This document shows, piece by piece, positions 61,829 through 64,000 of a stretch of 64,000 bases of DNA. Location: assembly GCA_036844765.1 (NCBI GenBank), contig DAIUFE010000004.1, positions 9,428-73,427 of the forward strand, in the 5' to 3' direction. How positions within the stretch are numbered: the stretch's first letter is position 1; each line of letters begins with the position of its first letter. The DNA is from Thermocaproicibacter sp036844765 (GTDB lineage Bacteria; Bacillota; Clostridia; Oscillospirales; Acutalibacteraceae). The translations under genes were made by a program, and so were the position numbers. The notes below the pieces were generated by a model, which had not been told where the DNA came from, ran no database searches, and was given only the letters and a program-made list of their open reading frames with translations.

Positions 61829-62494
61829 ATGGAATACGACGAAGAAGATTTTCTGGAGCTCTCCGGCCTTCAGCACTTTGCTTTTTGCCGGCGGCAGTGG
61901 GCACTGATCCATATCGAGCGGCAGTGGTCGGAGAATCTTCGCACGGCGGAGGGCCGGATTTTGCACGAAAACGCGCACGATTCGTTTTCTTCCGAAAAGC
62001 GCGGGGACAAGATCATCTCCCGCGGGATGGCCGTTTTCTCCCGGACGCTCGGGGTCAGCGGCGTGTGCGACGTGGTCGAATTCCGCGCGTCGCCCAAGGG
62101 TGCGGAGCTCGCCGGCCGGGAAGGGCGATGGCTGCCCGTCCCGGTGGAATACAAGCGCGGCGCGCCGAAGGAGACCGGCGCCGACCGGCTCCAGCTATGC
62201 TGCCAGGCCCTGTGTCTGGAAGAAATGCTGCTGTGCCCTCCGATCCCGAAAGCTTATCTGTATTACGGGGAAACGGCGAGGCGGACCGCCGTCCCGCTGG
62301 AACAGGCGCTGCGCGCGGAAGTCAGGGGTCTGCTGGCGGAGATGCACGAGCTGTACCGCAGGCGGTACACGCCGCGCGTCAGACCCTCGAAAAGCTGCAA
62401 TGCCTGCTCGCTGAAAAATTTCTGCCTGCCCCGCCTCTACCGCGCGGGCTCCGCGGCGGATTACGTCCGGAAACGTCTGGAGGAGATCGAATGA
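61829..62494 (+). CDS. cas4: CRISPR-associated exonuclease Cas4 (type I-C)
   Basis: A 221-residue protein with ATG at 61829 after GGGAGGGG. The RecB-like nuclease core has GVCDVVEF and VPVEYKRGAPKE. The iron-sulfur cysteines are the first in HFAFCRRQW and three near the end, KSCNACSLKNFCLP (C-x2-C-x5-C). Cas4 trims prespacers and selects PAM-bearing ends during adaptation. Its last bases overlap cas1 (ATGA). All expected catalytic and cluster residues appear intact. Confidence 0.94.
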   Translation: MEYDEEDFLELSGLQHFAFCRRQWALIHIERQWSENLRTAEGRILHENAHDSFSSEKRGDKIISRGMAVFSRTLGVSGVCDVVEFRASPKGAELAGREGRWLPVPVEYKRGAPKETGADRLQLCCQALCLEEMLLCPPIPKAYLYYGETARRTAVPLEQALRAEVRGLLAEMHELYRRRYTPRVRPSKSCNACSLKNFCLPRLYRAGSAADYVRKRLEEIE

Positions 62495-63522
62495 GGAAAC
62501 TGGGCAACACGCTGTATATCCTCTCCCCCGACGCCTATCTTTCGCTGGACGGGGAAAACATCGTGGTCCAAAAAGGAAAAGAGGAGATCCGCCGCCTGCC
62601 CCTGCACAATCTGGACGGCGTCGTCGCGTTCGGCTACACCGGCGCCAGCCCCGGACTGATGGGCGCCTGCGCCGACCGCGGCATCGCGCTGACGTTCCTG
62701 ACGATGCACGGCCATTTTCTGGCGCGGGTGTGCGGCCGGGAACTGGGAAACGTGGTCCTGCGCAAGGAGCAGTACCGGGTGTCCGACGACGCGGAGAAAA
62801 GCGCGGCGGTCGCAAAGGAGATTCTGACCGGAAAGCTGTTCAATTCGCGCTGGGTCATCGAGCGCGCCGCCCGGGACTATGCCCTGCGCTTGGACGCGGA
62901 AAAGCTGAAGCAGGCCTCCCGCCGCATCGCGGAATCCCTGAAGAAGCTGCGGGAAGCACATACGCTGGAAGAGCTCCGCGGCATCGAAGGGGAAGCGGCG
63001 ACGGAATATTTCTCCGTCTTCGACGATCTGATCCTGCAGCAGAAGGAGCACTTCGTTTTCCGGAACCGCAACCGCCGCCCGCCAACGGACAACGTGAACG
63101 CGCTGCTGTCCTTCGTCTATACCCTGCTGGGCCACGATATCGCCTCCGCGCTGGAGACCGTGGGGCTGGACCCTTACGTCGGCTTTCTGCACCGGGACCG
63201 CCCCGGGAGAATTTCGCTCGCGCTGGATCTGATGGAGGAGCTTCGCGCGGTGGCCGCGGACCGCTTCGTCCTTACGATGATCAACACGCGGCAGATCACC
63301 GAAAAGGGGTTCGTGCGGAAAGAGAACGGCGCCGTGCTCATGGACGACGACACCCGGAAAACCATCCTGACGGCCTGGCAGAAAAAGAAGCAGGAAGAGA
63401 TCCGGCACCCGATGCTGGACGAAAAAATGGAATGGGGCCTTGTGCCGTATTCTCAGGCGCTGCTGCTGGCGCGGTATCTCCGCGGCGACCTCGACGCTTA
63501 TCCGCCGTTTTTGTGGAAATAG
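62491..63522 (+). CDS. cas1: CRISPR integrase Cas1 (type I-C)
   Basis: A 343-residue protein. The N-terminal beta domain (MRKLGNTLYILSPDAYLSLDGENI) precedes the helical catalytic domain with the metal triad: Glu in ASALETVGLDP, His in VGFLHRDRPGR, Asp in LALDLMEELR. Later NTRQITEKGF and the YSQALLLARYLRGD end match type I-C Cas1. With Cas2 it integrates spacers. The reading frame is intact and it is translationally coupled to cas4. Confidence 0.95.
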   Translation: MRKLGNTLYILSPDAYLSLDGENIVVQKGKEEIRRLPLHNLDGVVAFGYTGASPGLMGACADRGIALTFLTMHGHFLARVCGRELGNVVLRKEQYRVSDDAEKSAAVAKEILTGKLFNSRWVIERAARDYALRLDAEKLKQASRRIAESLKKLREAHTLEELRGIEGEAATEYFSVFDDLILQQKEHFVFRNRNRRPPTDNVNALLSFVYTLLGHDIASALETVGLDPYVGFLHRDRPGRISLALDLMEELRAVAADRFVLTMINTRQITEKGFVRKENGAVLMDDDTRKTILTAWQKKKQEEIRHPMLDEKMEWGLVPYSQALLLARYLRGDLDAYPPFLWK

Positions 63523-63531
63523 GGGAAAAGC

Positions 63532-63822
63532 ATGCTGGTTTTGATCACTTACGATGTGAATACCGAAACCGCCGCCGGAAAAAAGCGTCTGCGGAAGGTC
63601 GCGAAGGTCTGCGTCAACTACGGGCAGCGGGTCCAGAATTCCGTGTTCGAGTGCGTGATGGACGCCGCCCTCTGCTGCAGGGTCAAGCATCAGCTGGAGC
63701 AGATCGCCGACCCGGAAAAAGACAGCCTGCGCTTTTATTACCTGGGCGACCACTACAAAACCAAAATCGAGCATTTCGGCGCGAAGCCTTCTTACGACGT
63801 GGAAGGGCCGCTGATTTTGTAA
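63532..63822 (+). CDS. cas2: CRISPR-associated Cas2 (type I-C)
   Basis: A 96-residue protein; MLVLITYDVNTET is the usual first strand with the conserved aspartate, followed by KRLRKVAKVCVNYGQRVQNSVFEC, given here in two parts: KRLRKVAKVC and YGQRVQNSVFE. It ends in VEGPLIL. It sits nine bases after cas1. Its stop is only seven bases before the first repeat-like sequence, leaving no intergenic leader. Confidence 0.95.
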   Translation: MLVLITYDVNTETAAGKKRLRKVAKVCVNYGQRVQNSVFECVMDAALCCRVKHQLEQIADPEKDSLRFYYLGDHYKTKIEHFGAKPSYDVEGPLIL

Positions 63823-63829
63823 GGGTCCC

Positions 63830-64000
63830 GGATCTCTCCCCGCGGGGGGCGTGGATTGAAATATGTTTCCACCTTTGCAGGACATGATCGACGCGGTCGC
63901 TCCCCCCGCGGGGAGCGTGGATTGAAATAATGTTGAGGGCGGCACGGTGTTCGACCCGTTCGCGGGGTCGCTCCCCTGCAGGGGAGCGACGGATCGAGCC
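63830..64000 (+). CRISPR. CRISPR array of type I-C repeat family (two spacers visible, runs to window edge)
   Basis: Three repeat units are visible: R1 63830-63862 (degenerate at its 5' end), R2 63896-63928 (33 bases, the best match to type I-C repeats; GTCGCTCCCC ... GGGGAGCG followed by TGGATTGAAAT) and R3 63967-64000 (3' tail changed to GGATCGAGCC). Spacers are 63863-63895 (33 bases) and 63929-63966 (38 bases). The hairpin stem is CGCTCCCC/GGGGAGCG in R2 and a longer GTCGCTCCCC/GGGGAGCGAC in R3. Whether R3 ends the array cannot be seen. Confidence 0.93.

Noticed and set aside
62461..63945. Minus-strand ORF of 494 codons opposite cas1-cas2 and the array
   Set aside because: It is a shadow of cas1/cas2. 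Its start lies in the CRISPR repeats, and the FQSTxPAG peptides are simply translated repeats.

Overview
The window is about 64 kb of a G+C-rich, low-redundancy bacterial chromosome with AT-rich sigma-A type promoters. The gene content points to an anaerobic, fermentative member of the Clostridia, probably Oscillospirales/Ruminococcaceae-like. The evidence is: the sepF-ylmH-divIVA-ileS-lspA cluster of Gram-positive type, a Bce-type antimicrobial peptide sensing module, a two-subunit transketolase, a flavin reductase-rubredoxin fusion, L-lactate dehydrogenase, ECF-type uptake, DUF1540 and DUF1848 proteins, and no respiratory genes. The lineage is inferred from these families; no rRNA is present to confirm it. 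Several genes appear to start with TTG. Three runs of N mark scaffold joins. Two of them are flanked by exactly the same 55 bases on both sides, so they are false gaps between overlapping contigs.

Layout. 1-1386 (minus): an ABC ATPase (cut by the window edge) preceded by a membrane-anchored XRE regulator. 1432-2718 (minus): a tandem HD/HD-GYP phosphohydrolase. 2892-3286: a small conserved-looking ORF flanked by a diverged 69-bp direct repeat. 3325-6675 (plus): a ribbon-helix-helix regulator and clpB. 6670-8640 (minus): a TetR regulator, a DUF1540 protein and an ECF S component. 8694-11044 (plus): a NatAB-like exporter behind a structured leader. 11066-16265: patatin, murI, GNAT, DUF1848, ldh and an AlkD-like repair protein. 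16443-21023 (minus): bceRS and bceAB with a likely BceR operator between them. 21150-25406: GDSL hydrolase, FAD oxidoreductase, HAD phosphatase and FMN alpha-hydroxyacid dehydrogenase.

25413-42425 (minus) is one 17-kb colinear block: miaB, ylbF, mutS, GNAT, mutL, miaA, an HlyD-like membrane protein, yggS, sepF, ylmH, divIVA, ileS, lspA, rluD-type and comEA. Many of its neighbours overlap by 1-23 bases. It joins tRNA modification, mismatch repair and septum/pole formation. 42454-48214 holds mntP, a WYL regulator, the split transketolase, uraA and the rubredoxin fusion. 48224-55196 holds rarA, glyA, nth, an exonuclease, typA and an MntR/DtxR regulator. 55218-61673 (plus) is a glycosyltransferase, a large membrane protein, citrate synthase and aminopeptidase P.

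61724-64000 is the most unusual part. A cas4-cas1-cas2 adaptation module of type I-C character has its own promoter but no cas3, cas5, cas8c or cas7 upstream, where they normally lie. The CRISPR array begins only 7 bases after cas2, its first visible repeat is degenerate at its 5' end, and its third has lost the conserved tail and become a perfect palindrome. The second spacer reads in frame as motif I of an amino-DNA methyltransferase, suggesting a phage or plasmid methylase gene as target.
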